From Acidobacteriota bacterium (GTDB lineage Bacteria; Actinomycetota; Acidimicrobiia; Acidimicrobiales; UBA8190): a stretch of 8,154 nucleotides of DNA. The stretch covers positions 1 to 8,154 of the forward strand of contig JAGWNV010000105.1 in the NCBI GenBank assembly GCA_028872975.1. Direction: 5' to 3'. Under the pieces are notes generated by a model. It had not been told where the DNA came from, ran no database searches, and was given only the letters and a program-made list of their open reading frames with translations. Both the position numbers and the translations under genes were made by a program. This document shows positions 1-7,890 of this stretch, piece after piece (position 1 is the stretch's first letter; each line of letters starts with the position of its first letter).

Positions 1-1787
<1,787 letters not shown>

Positions 1788-1863
1788 CGGCGAGCGGCCC
1801 CCTCCCGGGTACGTTCTCGCGGCGGCCGGAGGCCCTGCGCACGCCGGGCCCCGCACCTCACCC

Positions 1864-4704
1864 ATGCCCTCCCGCACCCGCTCCCGAGCAGACGACGGCA
1901 ACGGCGGCAAGCCGCTGGTGATCGTCGAGTCGCCGGCCAAGGCCCGGACCATCGCCGGCATGCTCGGGCCCGACTACGTCGTCGAGTCCTCGGTGGGCCA
2001 CATCCGGGACCTGCCCCGGCGGGCCCAGGAGGTCCCCACCGCCTACCGGGGCGAGGGGTGGGCCCGGCTCGGGGTAGACGTCGACAACGGCTTCAAGCCC
2101 CTCTACGTGGTGGCACCGGAGAAGAAGGACGTCGTCAGCCGGCTGAAGGCACTCGTGAAGCAGGCCAGCGAGCTCTACCTGGCGACGGATGAGGACCGCG
2201 AGGGGGAGTCGATCGCCTGGCACCTCACCGAGGTCCTCTCGCCCACGGTGCCCGTCAAGCGGATGGTGTTCCACGAGATCACCCGGCCCGCCATCGAGCG
2301 GGCCGTGCGGGAGTGGCGGGACCTCGACCGCCGCCTCGTCGACGCCCAAGAGGCCCGACGCATCCTCGACCGCCTCTACGGCTACGAGGTCTCCCCGGTG
2401 CTCTGGAAGAAGGTCATGCCCCGGCTCTCGGCCGGCCGGGTCCAGAGCGTGGCCACCCGGATGGTGGTCGAGCGCGAGCGGGCCCGGATGCGGTTCCGGG
2501 CCGGCACCTGGTGGGACCTCGAGGCGGTCTTCGCCACCCCGGGAACAGACGGCGACGCAGGGGCGGCCGAGGGGGCGCCGCGCAGCTTCGGCGCGGCGCT
2601 GGTGTCGGTGGGGGGAGTGCCGGTGGCCACCGGGCGGGACTTCTCCGAGACCGGGGAGCTCACCGCCACCGGGGCATTGCTCCTCGGCGAGGCCGAGGCG
2701 ACCCGCCTGGCCGAGGGCCTGACGGGCCGGCCCTTCGCCGTGAAGTCGGTGACCGAGCGTCCCTACCGGCGCTCCCCGGCGCCGCCGTTCATGACCTCCA
2801 CCCTGCAGCAGGAGGCCGGCCGCAAGCTCCGCTTCAGCGCCCAGCGGGCCATGCAGGTGGCCCAGCGCCTCTACGAGCAGGGCTGGATCACCTACATGCG
2901 GACGGACTCGACGACGCTGTCGGACGAGGCCCTCTCGGCGGCCCGGGCCCAGGCGTCTGAGCTCTACGGCGGCGACTACGTGCCCCAGGCGCCCCGCCGC
3001 TACGAACGCAAGGTGAAGAACGCCCAGGAGGCGCACGAGGCCATCCGGCCGGCGGGCGACACCTTCCGCACCCCCGACGAGGCCGCCAGGCAGCTGAACG
3101 GCGACGACCTGCGGCTCTACGAGCTCATCTGGAAGCGGACGGTGGCGTCGCAGATGGTGGACGCCACCGGGGTGAGCGCCCAGGTGCGGGTGGTGGGCCG
3201 GGCCGAGGGAGCCGGCGAGGCCGAGGAGGCGGAGTTCTCGGCCTCGGGCACCGTCATCACCTTCCCCGGATTCCTCCGCGCCTACGTGGAGGGCTCCGAC
3301 GACCCCGACGCCGAGCTCGCCGAGCGGGAGGTCCAGCTCCCTCCGCTGGCCGAGGGCGCCGCGCTGCGGGCCGAGGCGATGGAGCCCAAGTCCCACAGCA
3401 CCCAGCCGCCCCCCCGGTTCACCGAGGCCTCGCTCGTGAAGTCCCTCGAGGAGCGCGGCGTGGGACGGCCCTCGACCTACGCCAGCATCATCGGGACCAT
3501 CCAGGACCGGGGGTACGTCTGGAAGAAGGGGACGGCCCTCGTGCCGTCCTTCACCGCCTTCGCCGTGGTGGGGCTGCTCGAGCGGTACTTCGGCGAGCTC
3601 GTCGACTACAACTTCACCGCCTCCATGGAGGACGAGCTCGACGAGATCGCCCAGGGGGCCCAGGAGGCCCTGCCCTGGCTGACTCGGTTCTACTTCGGCG
3701 AGCCCGGCGACGGGCGGCCGCCCAACGGCGGCGCCGTCGACATGCGCCGGGGGCTCAAGGAGGACGTGGCCGCCCACCTCGGCGAGATCGACGCCCGGGA
3801 GGTCAACTCCATCCCCATCGGGGCCGACGCCGAGGGCAACGAGATCGTGGTGCGGGTCGGCCGCTACGGCCCCTACCTCCAGCGGGGCGAGGAGCGGGCC
3901 TCGGTCCCCGAGGACACGGCCCCCGACGAGCTCACCGTGGAGCGGGCCGACGAACTGCTGCGTGCCCCCTCCGGCGACCGGGCCCTCGGCGAGGACCCCG
4001 CCACCGGTCTGCCGGTGCTGGCCCGCTCGGGCCGCTTCGGCCCCTACGTCCAGCTCGGCGAAGGGGAGGACGGCAAGCCGCGCACGGCGTCGCTGTTCAA
4101 GACCATGTCGCTCGACACCATCGACCTCGCCCAGGCGCTCGAGCTCCTGCGCCTGCCCCGGGTGGTGGGGACCGACCCCGAGAGCGGCGAGGAGATCCAG
4201 GCCCTGAACGGCCGCTTCGGGCCCTACCTGAAGAAGGGCACCGACACCCGGAGCCTCGAGCAGGAGGAGCAGCTCTTCTCGGTCACCTTGGAGGAGGCCC
4301 TGGCCCTCTTCGCCCAGCCCAAGGCCCGCCGGGGCCGGGCGGCGGCGGCGGCGCTGCGGGAGCTCGGCACCGATCCCGACAGTGGCGCCCCCGTCGTGGT
4401 GCGCTCGGGGCGGTTCGGGCCGTACGTGACCGACGGGACCACGAACGCCTCGCTACGCCGGGGCGACGACCCCGACTCCATCACCCTCGAGCGCGCCGCC
4501 GAGCTCCTGGCCGAGCGCCGCGCCGCCGGGCCGCCCGTCAAGCGGGCCCGACGGGCCGCCAAGGCCACGAAGACGACGAAGAAGGCGGCCAAGGCCACGA
4601 AGGCCGTCAAGGCCGCCAAGGCGACGAAGAAGACGGCCAAGGCCACAAAGGCCGCGAAGGCCGCGAAGGCCGCGAAGGTCGCTGCGGGGGACCCCTCGAC
4701 GTGA
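1864..4704 (+). CDS. topA: DNA topoisomerase I (type IA), actinobacterial form with lysine-rich tail
   Basis: Relaxes negatively supercoiled DNA by cutting and rejoining one strand through a 5'-phosphotyrosine link; acts on the nucleoid. The protein has 946 residues. The TOPRIM domain holds catalytic Glu22 in VIVESPAKA and the metal-binding acidic set D109/D111/E113 in ATDEDREGE. The active-site tyrosine is Y344, followed by R346, in GWITYMRTDS. GVGRPSTYA and the rest of the type IA core follow. Four C-terminal GR(Y/F)GPY repeats start near residues 666, 723, 783 and 849. The tail from K893 to K938 is lysine/alanine-rich. There is no cysteine anywhere, hence no zinc finger, unlike E. coli TopA. 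The ATG at 1864 is chosen because no ATG, GTG or TTG lies in frame between the hppA stop and it, and the next GTG (1918) would cut into the TOPRIM core. No Shine-Dalgarno sequence precedes it, so the start may be leaderless or weakly initiated. The stop overlaps the tmk start. Identification is certain. Confidence 0.98.
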   Translation: MPSRTRSRADDGNGGKPLVIVESPAKARTIAGMLGPDYVVESSVGHIRDLPRRAQEVPTAYRGEGWARLGVDVDNGFKPLYVVAPEKKDVVSRLKALVKQASELYLATDEDREGESIAWHLTEVLSPTVPVKRMVFHEITRPAIERAVREWRDLDRRLVDAQEARRILDRLYGYEVSPVLWKKVMPRLSAGRVQSVATRMVVERERARMRFRAGTWWDLEAVFATPGTDGDAGAAEGAPRSFGAALVSVGGVPVATGRDFSETGELTATGALLLGEAEATRLAEGLTGRPFAVKSVTERPYRRSPAPPFMTSTLQQEAGRKLRFSAQRAMQVAQRLYEQGWITYMRTDSTTLSDEALSAARAQASELYGGDYVPQAPRRYERKVKNAQEAHEAIRPAGDTFRTPDEAARQLNGDDLRLYELIWKRTVASQMVDATGVSAQVRVVGRAEGAGEAEEAEFSASGTVITFPGFLRAYVEGSDDPDAELAEREVQLPPLAEGAALRAEAMEPKSHSTQPPPRFTEASLVKSLEERGVGRPSTYASIIGTIQDRGYVWKKGTALVPSFTAFAVVGLLERYFGELVDYNFTASMEDELDEIAQGAQEALPWLTRFYFGEPGDGRPPNGGAVDMRRGLKEDVAAHLGEIDAREVNSIPIGADAEGNEIVVRVGRYGPYLQRGEERASVPEDTAPDELTVERADELLRAPSGDRALGEDPATGLPVLARSGRFGPYVQLGEGEDGKPRTASLFKTMSLDTIDLAQALELLRLPRVVGTDPESGEEIQALNGRFGPYLKKGTDTRSLEQEEQLFSVTLEEALALFAQPKARRGRAAAAALRELGTDPDSGAPVVVRSGRFGPYVTDGTTNASLRRGDDPDSITLERAAELLAERRAAGPPVKRARRAAKATKTTKKAAKATKAVKAAKATKKTAKATKAAKAAKAAKVAAGDPST
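4558..4680 (+). repeat. Lys/Ala-coding low-complexity repeat at the end of topA
   Basis: This stretch repeats short units built from AAG, GCC, GCG and ACG codons and encodes the AK/ATK/AAK-rich tail of topoisomerase I (about 16 lysines between residues 893 and 938). The clearest part is GCCGCGAAG three times in tandem, at about 4651-4677. In mycobacterial and Streptomyces TopA such lysine tails bind DNA non-specifically and raise processivity; the same role here is inferred. The tandem DNA is prone to slippage, so tail length may vary between strains. Confidence 0.85.
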
Positions 4705-5354
4705 CCGCCGCGGGCCGCCTGATCGCCATCGAGGGGATCGACGGCTGCGGGAAGAGCACGCAGGCCCGGGTCCTGGCCGAGGCCCTCGGCGCCGTGCTCA
4801 CCCACGAGCCGGGGGCCACCGCCCTGGGGCGGTCGCTGCGGGGGCTCCTGCTCGACCCCGACGGCGATGCGCCTTCGGAGCGGGCCGAGGCCCTGCTCAT
4901 GGCCGCCGACCGCGCCCAGCACGTCGCCGGGGTCATCCGCCCCGCCCTGCGGGCGGGGCGATGGGTCGTCACCGACCGGTACTCGGCCTCGACGCTCGCC
5001 TATCAGGGATATGGACGGGGCCTCCCCCTCGAGGACCTCCGGCGCCTGGTGGCCTGGGCCACCGAGGAGCTGACGCCCGACCTCCAGGTGCTCGTCGACG
5101 TCGACCCGGCGGTGGCCCGCGGGCGGGCCGGCACGGCGCCCGACCGGCTCGAGCGCCTCGACGCCTCCTTCCACGACCGGGTGCGCCAGGGCTACCTGGC
5201 CCTGGCCGACGCCGAGCCCGACCGCTGGGCGGTGGTCGACGGCGCCGGCGCCGTGGAGGTGGTGGCCAGCGCGGTGCGGGGCGCCGTCGAGCGCCGCCTG
5301 GGTGCGCCGGCGGGACAGGGCGTCCGGGGCGACGAGGCGGCAGCGGGATCGTGA
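4701..5354 (+). CDS. tmk: Thymidylate kinase
   Basis: Phosphorylates dTMP to dTDP with ATP in the cytoplasm, an essential step of dTTP supply. The protein has 217 residues, normal for the family. The P-loop is GIDGCGKST (residues 12-20). The dTMP-side segment reads HEPGAT (35-40), where many bacterial enzymes have REPGGT. AADRAQH and the DRY motif (D92-R93-Y94, continuing SASTLAYQGYG) are typical. The lid segment RAGTAPDRLERLD carries arginines, and the P-loop has none at the variable position, as in E. coli-like enzymes with a catalytic lid arginine. The start is the GTG at 4701, whose last two bases form the start of the topA stop (GTGA overlap). A GGGGG run at about 4686-4690 could serve as ribosome binding site. 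Co-translation with topA and holB is likely. Identification is secure; the effect of His35 and Ala39 is unknown. Confidence 0.96.
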   Translation: MTAAGRLIAIEGIDGCGKSTQARVLAEALGAVLTHEPGATALGRSLRGLLLDPDGDAPSERAEALLMAADRAQHVAGVIRPALRAGRWVVTDRYSASTLAYQGYGRGLPLEDLRRLVAWATEELTPDLQVLVDVDPAVARGRAGTAPDRLERLDASFHDRVRQGYLALADAEPDRWAVVDGAGAVEVVASAVRGAVERRLGAPAGQGVRGDEAAAGS

Positions 5355-6430
5355 CCACCACCGAGGGGACCGCCATCGGCGACGTCTTCGCCGGCGTCGT
5401 CGGCCAAGAGCGCGCCCTGGCGCTGCTCGCCGCTGCCGCCCGCCGGCCCGTGCACGCCTATCTGTTCGTCGGCCCCCCCGGCCTCGGCCAGCGGGGCATG
5501 GCGCGGGGCTTCGCCGCCCTGCTCCTGTGCCCCCACGGCGGCTGCGGCCACTGCGACGTCTGCCGGCGGGTGCTCGCCGGCGTGCACCCCGATCTGGTGG
5601 AGGTGGAGCGGGTGGGGGCGGCGCTGAGCGTCGGGGACGCCGCCGAGGTGGTCCGCCTGGCCCACCGGCGTCCCCTCGAGGGGCGCCGGCAGGTGCTCGT
5701 CGTGTCGGACCTCCACACCGCCTGGCGGGCGGCGCCGGCGCTGCTCAAGACGCTCGAGGAGCCGGCCGGGGAGACCGTGTTCGTCCTCTTCGCCGACTTC
5801 GTCCCCGCCGAGCTGGCCACCGTGGCCAGCCGGTGCGTGGTGGTCGAGCTCTCGCCGCTCTCGCCCGGTGCCCTGGCGGCGGCGCTCCGGGACGAGGGGA
5901 TCGACCCGGCGCGCGCCGAGGAGCTGTCGGTGGCCGCCGGGGGGAGCCCCGAGCGCGCCCGGCTGCTCGCCGCCGACACCCACCTGGCCGAGCGGCGGGC
6001 GCTGTGGCTGTCGGTGCCGGCCCGGCTCGACGGCACCGGGGCCTCGGCGGCGGCGCTCGCCGCCGAGCTGCACGCCTCGGCCGAGGAGGCCACGGCACCC
6101 CTCCGGGCCCGGCACGCCGAGGAGAACGAGGAGCTGGCGGCGCGCGCCGAGGCGTTCGGGGCGCGGTCGGTGCCCGGCCGCAAGGCCATCGAGGACCGGC
6201 AGCGTCGCGAGGAGCGGCGGTGGCGGACAGACGAGCTGCTCACCGGCCTGGCCGCGCTGTCGGGGGCCTACGGCCGGCGGCTGGCGGAGGCGACCGGCGA
6301 GGCGCGCCTGCGCGCCCTCGCCCAGGCGGTGGGCGCCATCGAGGAAGCGGGCCGCCGGATGGTGCACAACCCCAACGAGCTGCTCATGCTCGAAGCCCTC
6401 CTGGTGCGCCTGTCGGCAGTGCCGGGATAG
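5351..6430 (+). CDS. holB: DNA polymerase III delta' subunit (clamp loader)
   Basis: AAA+ subunit of the clamp-loader complex that opens the sliding clamp and places it on primed DNA. The protein has 359 residues. It begins with the DVFAGVVGQERALALL segment typical of DnaX/delta' proteins. The P-loop is degenerate, GPPGLGQRG (41-49), with Gln where the ATP-binding Lys would be; this agrees with delta' being a non-hydrolysing subunit. Four cysteines C60, C65, C68 and C71 form the expected zinc module. The SRC motif (S160-R161-C162) supplies the arginine that acts in trans on a neighbouring ATP site. After the AAA+ lid comes a charged helical region (about 230-300) that I associate with actinobacterial delta'. 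The collar end HNPNELLMLEALLVRL (about 338-355) is typical. The GTG at 5351 is chosen because it overlaps the tmk stop as GTGA; the next in-frame Met (50) lies inside the P-loop. A DnaX-like paralogue is less likely, given the degenerate P-loop. Confidence 0.93.
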   Translation: MTTTEGTAIGDVFAGVVGQERALALLAAAARRPVHAYLFVGPPGLGQRGMARGFAALLLCPHGGCGHCDVCRRVLAGVHPDLVEVERVGAALSVGDAAEVVRLAHRRPLEGRRQVLVVSDLHTAWRAAPALLKTLEEPAGETVFVLFADFVPAELATVASRCVVVELSPLSPGALAAALRDEGIDPARAEELSVAAGGSPERARLLAADTHLAERRALWLSVPARLDGTGASAAALAAELHASAEEATAPLRARHAEENEELAARAEAFGARSVPGRKAIEDRQRREERRWRTDELLTGLAALSGAYGRRLAEATGEARLRALAQAVGAIEEAGRRMVHNPNELLMLEALLVRLSAVPG

Positions 6431-6459
6431 CGGGGCGGTCGGATAGCCTTCCTCCCCTC

Positions 6460-6532
6460 GCCTGGGTAGCTCAGCCGGTAGAGCAGCGCATTCGTAATGC
6501 GCAGGTCAGGGGTTCGAGTCCCCTCCCAGGCT
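6460..6532 (+). tRNA. tRNA-Thr, anticodon CGT (reads ACG)
   Basis: A complete cloverleaf can be folded by hand. The acceptor stem is GCCTGGG (6460-6466) with CCCAGGC (6525-6531), 7 pairs. The D arm is GCTC/GAGC with GG in its loop. The anticodon stem is GCGCA/TGCGC around the loop TTCGTAA (6491-6497), giving anticodon CGT. The T arm is AGGGG/CCCCT around TTCGAGT. The discriminator is T6532. The sequence goes on CCG, so the CCA end is not encoded and must be added after transcription. G1-C72 and C2-G71 agree with threonine identity. Only 29 bases separate it from holB; a weak -10-like TAGCCT at 6444-6449 lacks a convincing -35 partner. Its 3' end is the probable integration site of the element that follows. 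Confidence 0.96.
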
Positions 6533-6600
6533 CCGCCGAAATCCCAGGTCAAACGCCATAAACCCGCTTCCAAGAGACCGTCACAGCCTGGTGGTAACCT

Positions 6601-6624
6601 CAGTCCCAACAGCTGTCCCAACAG
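6601..6624 (+). repeat. 12-base tandem direct repeat upstream of the integrase
   Basis: Two adjacent 12-base units, CAGTCCCAACAG and CTGTCCCAACAG, differ at one position and share the 10-mer GTCCCAACAG (6603-6612, 6615-6624). The junction creates the palindrome ACAGCTGT. Repeats of this size close to an integrase gene are typical of recombinase arm-type sites or of a repressor operator. Both uses are possible here because the pair lies just downstream of the only -10-like hexamer (6595-6600). Confidence 0.75.
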
Positions 6625-6638
6625 TGGAGGGGACGAAA

Positions 6639-6652
6639 GCCCAGGTCAGGGG
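6639..6652 (+). repeat. Copy of a tRNA-Thr segment overlapping the integrase ribosome binding site
   Basis: The 14 bases GCCCAGGTCAGGGG match tRNA-Thr positions 6499-6512 (GCGCAGGTCAGGGG, 3' anticodon stem through 5' T stem) at 13 of 14 bases, exactly 140 bases downstream. A shorter copy, CCCAGGTCA, lies at 6543-6551. The match includes the A-rich/G-rich bases that serve as Shine-Dalgarno for the integrase. It may be a recombinase binding site or chance; see the findings. Confidence 0.6.
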
Positions 6653-6654
6653 AG
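6648..6654 (+). promoter_or_regulatory. Ribosome binding site of the integrase
   Basis: AGGGGAG ends 6 bases before the ATG at 6661. It is the clearest Shine-Dalgarno sequence in the window and fixes the integrase start. Confidence 0.75.
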
Positions 6655-6660
6655 CGGGCC

Positions 6661-7887
6661 ATGGCAGGGAGCATCCGGGAACGGCCCGACAGGGGGCCGG
6701 GCACCTATGAGCTGCGGGTGTTCCTCGGTCGGGATGCCGACGGCCGGGTCCGCCACCGCAGCACGATCTTCCGGGGTACCAGGCGGGCGGCGGAGCGGGC
6801 GCTCTCCAGGTTGCTCGTCGAGCAGGAGGACGCCCCCGCACCGGTGCCGGATCCCGTCAGCCGGTCCTGGGGCCTCACCACGACCGTCAACGACGCCATC
6901 GCCGGGTGGAAGGCGAACGGGTGGGAGGACCTGAGCCCGGTGACGGCCAGGCGTTATGAAAACCTCTGGAAGGTTCACATCCGGGAGTCGATCGGCGAGC
7001 GCCGCATCGTGGCGCTCTCGCCCTACGACATCGAGCGGTACTTCCGGGACCTGAAGGCCCGGGGTGGCAGCCGGGAGACGGTGCGGTACGTGCGGTCGGT
7101 GTTGCACCGCTCATGCCGCCTGGCACGCAAGTGGAGCGGGAACTCGCTGCCCAACCCGGTGACCGATACCGAGCTTCCTTCCTGGGGGATCGACGAGCAG
7201 GGCGAGCCGGTCCGGGCCCCGACGCTCGAGGAACTGCGGGCGCTCCTCGCAGCCGCGGCCGAGCTCGACCCTCGGTATGCGGCATGTCTTCGGGTCATCG
7301 CCGCCACCGGGATGCGCCGGGGTGAAGCTTGTGCCCTTCGGTGGTCGGACATCGATTGGGTGGCCGGATCCGTCAGGGTCGACGAGTCGATCGTCACGGC
7401 GAACGGTGGTGCCGTAGTGAAGGCCCCAAAGACGAGGGCCTCGATCCGCAGCTTGACCCTCGACGCCAGGACCGTGGCAGAGCTCCGCTCCCTGGAAGGA
7501 GTCCAGCAGGACTTGGCCGAGGCATGCGGCGAGATTCTGGGCCCCCATGCGTTCCTGTTCTCCGCCAATCCTGGCGGAGCGACACCCCCGTATCCGGACA
7601 CCTTGACCCGCGCGTTCACGAAGGCGCGGAAGAAGGCCGAGGTTTCAGCCGACGTGCGTCTGCACTCGCTGCGGCACTTCCAGGCGACGGCGCTCGACTC
7701 CCTCCTTTCGGAGCGCCAGAAGCAGGCCCGCCTCGGCTGGTCGACGGTGCACATGGCTCGGCATTACACCGATGTCATCGGCGAGGAGGACCGGCGGGCC
7801 GCAGCGCACATCGGGAGGCTGCTGGACGAGCAACCAGGAGGCGCGCGAGGTCCGGCGAGGCCAACGAAGGTCGACGAGGCAGGCTGA
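6661..7887 (+). CDS. int: Tyrosine site-specific recombinase (integrase)
   Basis: Catalyses integration and excision of a mobile element by strand exchange between short att sites through a 3'-phosphotyrosine intermediate. The protein has 408 residues, usual for actinobacterial phage and island integrases. Residues about 3-55 (GPGTYELRVFLGRDADGR, strand-rich) look like an arm-binding domain. Residues about 75-160 form the helical core-binding domain (VRYVRSVLHRSCRLARKW). The catalytic domain spans about 185-390, with R219 in TGMRRGE, K257 in PKTRASIR, H335 and R338 in LHSLRHF, W360 in LGWST (the His/Trp position) and the nucleophile Y369 in ARHYTDV. All active-site positions are filled, so the enzyme is probably functional. 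It follows tRNA-Thr on the same strand, and its DNA is less GC-biased than the core genes, with more T- and A-ending codons (CTT, CGT, GAA, GTA). XerC/XerD are less likely: this protein is about 100 residues longer and has an arm-type N-terminus. Whether the element is prophage, ICE or island is unknown. Confidence 0.95.
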   Translation: MAGSIRERPDRGPGTYELRVFLGRDADGRVRHRSTIFRGTRRAAERALSRLLVEQEDAPAPVPDPVSRSWGLTTTVNDAIAGWKANGWEDLSPVTARRYENLWKVHIRESIGERRIVALSPYDIERYFRDLKARGGSRETVRYVRSVLHRSCRLARKWSGNSLPNPVTDTELPSWGIDEQGEPVRAPTLEELRALLAAAAELDPRYAACLRVIAATGMRRGEACALRWSDIDWVAGSVRVDESIVTANGGAVVKAPKTRASIRSLTLDARTVAELRSLEGVQQDLAEACGEILGPHAFLFSANPGGATPPYPDTLTRAFTKARKKAEVSADVRLHSLRHFQATALDSLLSERQKQARLGWSTVHMARHYTDVIGEEDRRAAAHIGRLLDEQPGGARGPARPTKVDEAG

Positions 7888-7890
7888 GCA

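Larger units (their letters stand above)
6533..6660 (+). other. Integrase-proximal junction region (putative att/arm-site and int promoter region)
   Basis: This 128-base non-coding stretch between tRNA-Thr and the integrase is clearly less GC-rich than anything upstream. It holds two copies of CCCAGGTCA (6543-6551, 6640-6648) and a 12-base tandem repeat (6601-6624). TAACCT at 6595-6600 could be a -10 element for the integrase, but no good -35 sits 17 bases before it. A tyrosine recombinase next to a tRNA 3' end normally has its core site in the tRNA gene and its arm-type sites in such flanking DNA. That role is inferred from layout and repeats; the crossover point cannot be fixed without the far end of the element. 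Confidence 0.5.

Noticed and set aside
1788..1863. GC-rich inverted segments in the hppA-topA gap as a terminator
   Set aside because: Only short imperfect pairings of GGCC-type words and no T-run; chance pairings are expected in DNA this GC-rich.
1858..3777. 639-codon open frame on the minus strand opposite topA
   Set aside because: It lies fully over an unmistakable topA gene. Its translation is Gly/Pro/Arg/His/Leu-rich with no domain, as expected for antisense frames in very GC-rich DNA.
5471..5497. Missing P-loop lysine in HolB as a damaging mutation
   Set aside because: Delta' subunits commonly have degenerate P-loops and do not hydrolyse ATP; the zinc cysteines and SRC motif are intact.
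6444..6449. TAGCCT as the tRNA-Thr promoter -10
   Set aside because: The position suits a start just before the tRNA, but no -35-like hexamer lies at normal spacing, and read-through from holB is equally possible.
5302..6561. Long + strand frame overlapping holB and tRNA-Thr
   Set aside because: Arg/Gly/Ala-rich translation in a different frame from holB, running through the tRNA; no recognisable domain.
6526..6591. Inverted 7-mer CCAGGCT / AGCCTGG as a hairpin or terminator after the tRNA
   Set aside because: The arms are only 7 bases, over 50 bases apart, with no T-run. The first arm is the tRNA acceptor strand, so the match mostly mirrors the tRNA's own stem.
6497..6934. 145-codon frame starting inside the tRNA and crossing into the integrase
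   Set aside because: Starts inside tRNA-Thr, overlaps the integrase in another frame and encodes Ser/Pro/Gly-rich nonsense; the strong ribosome binding site supports 6661 instead.
7738..7743. Trp instead of the second active-site His in the integrase as a defect
   Set aside because: This position is His or Trp across the tyrosine recombinase family; all other catalytic residues are present.
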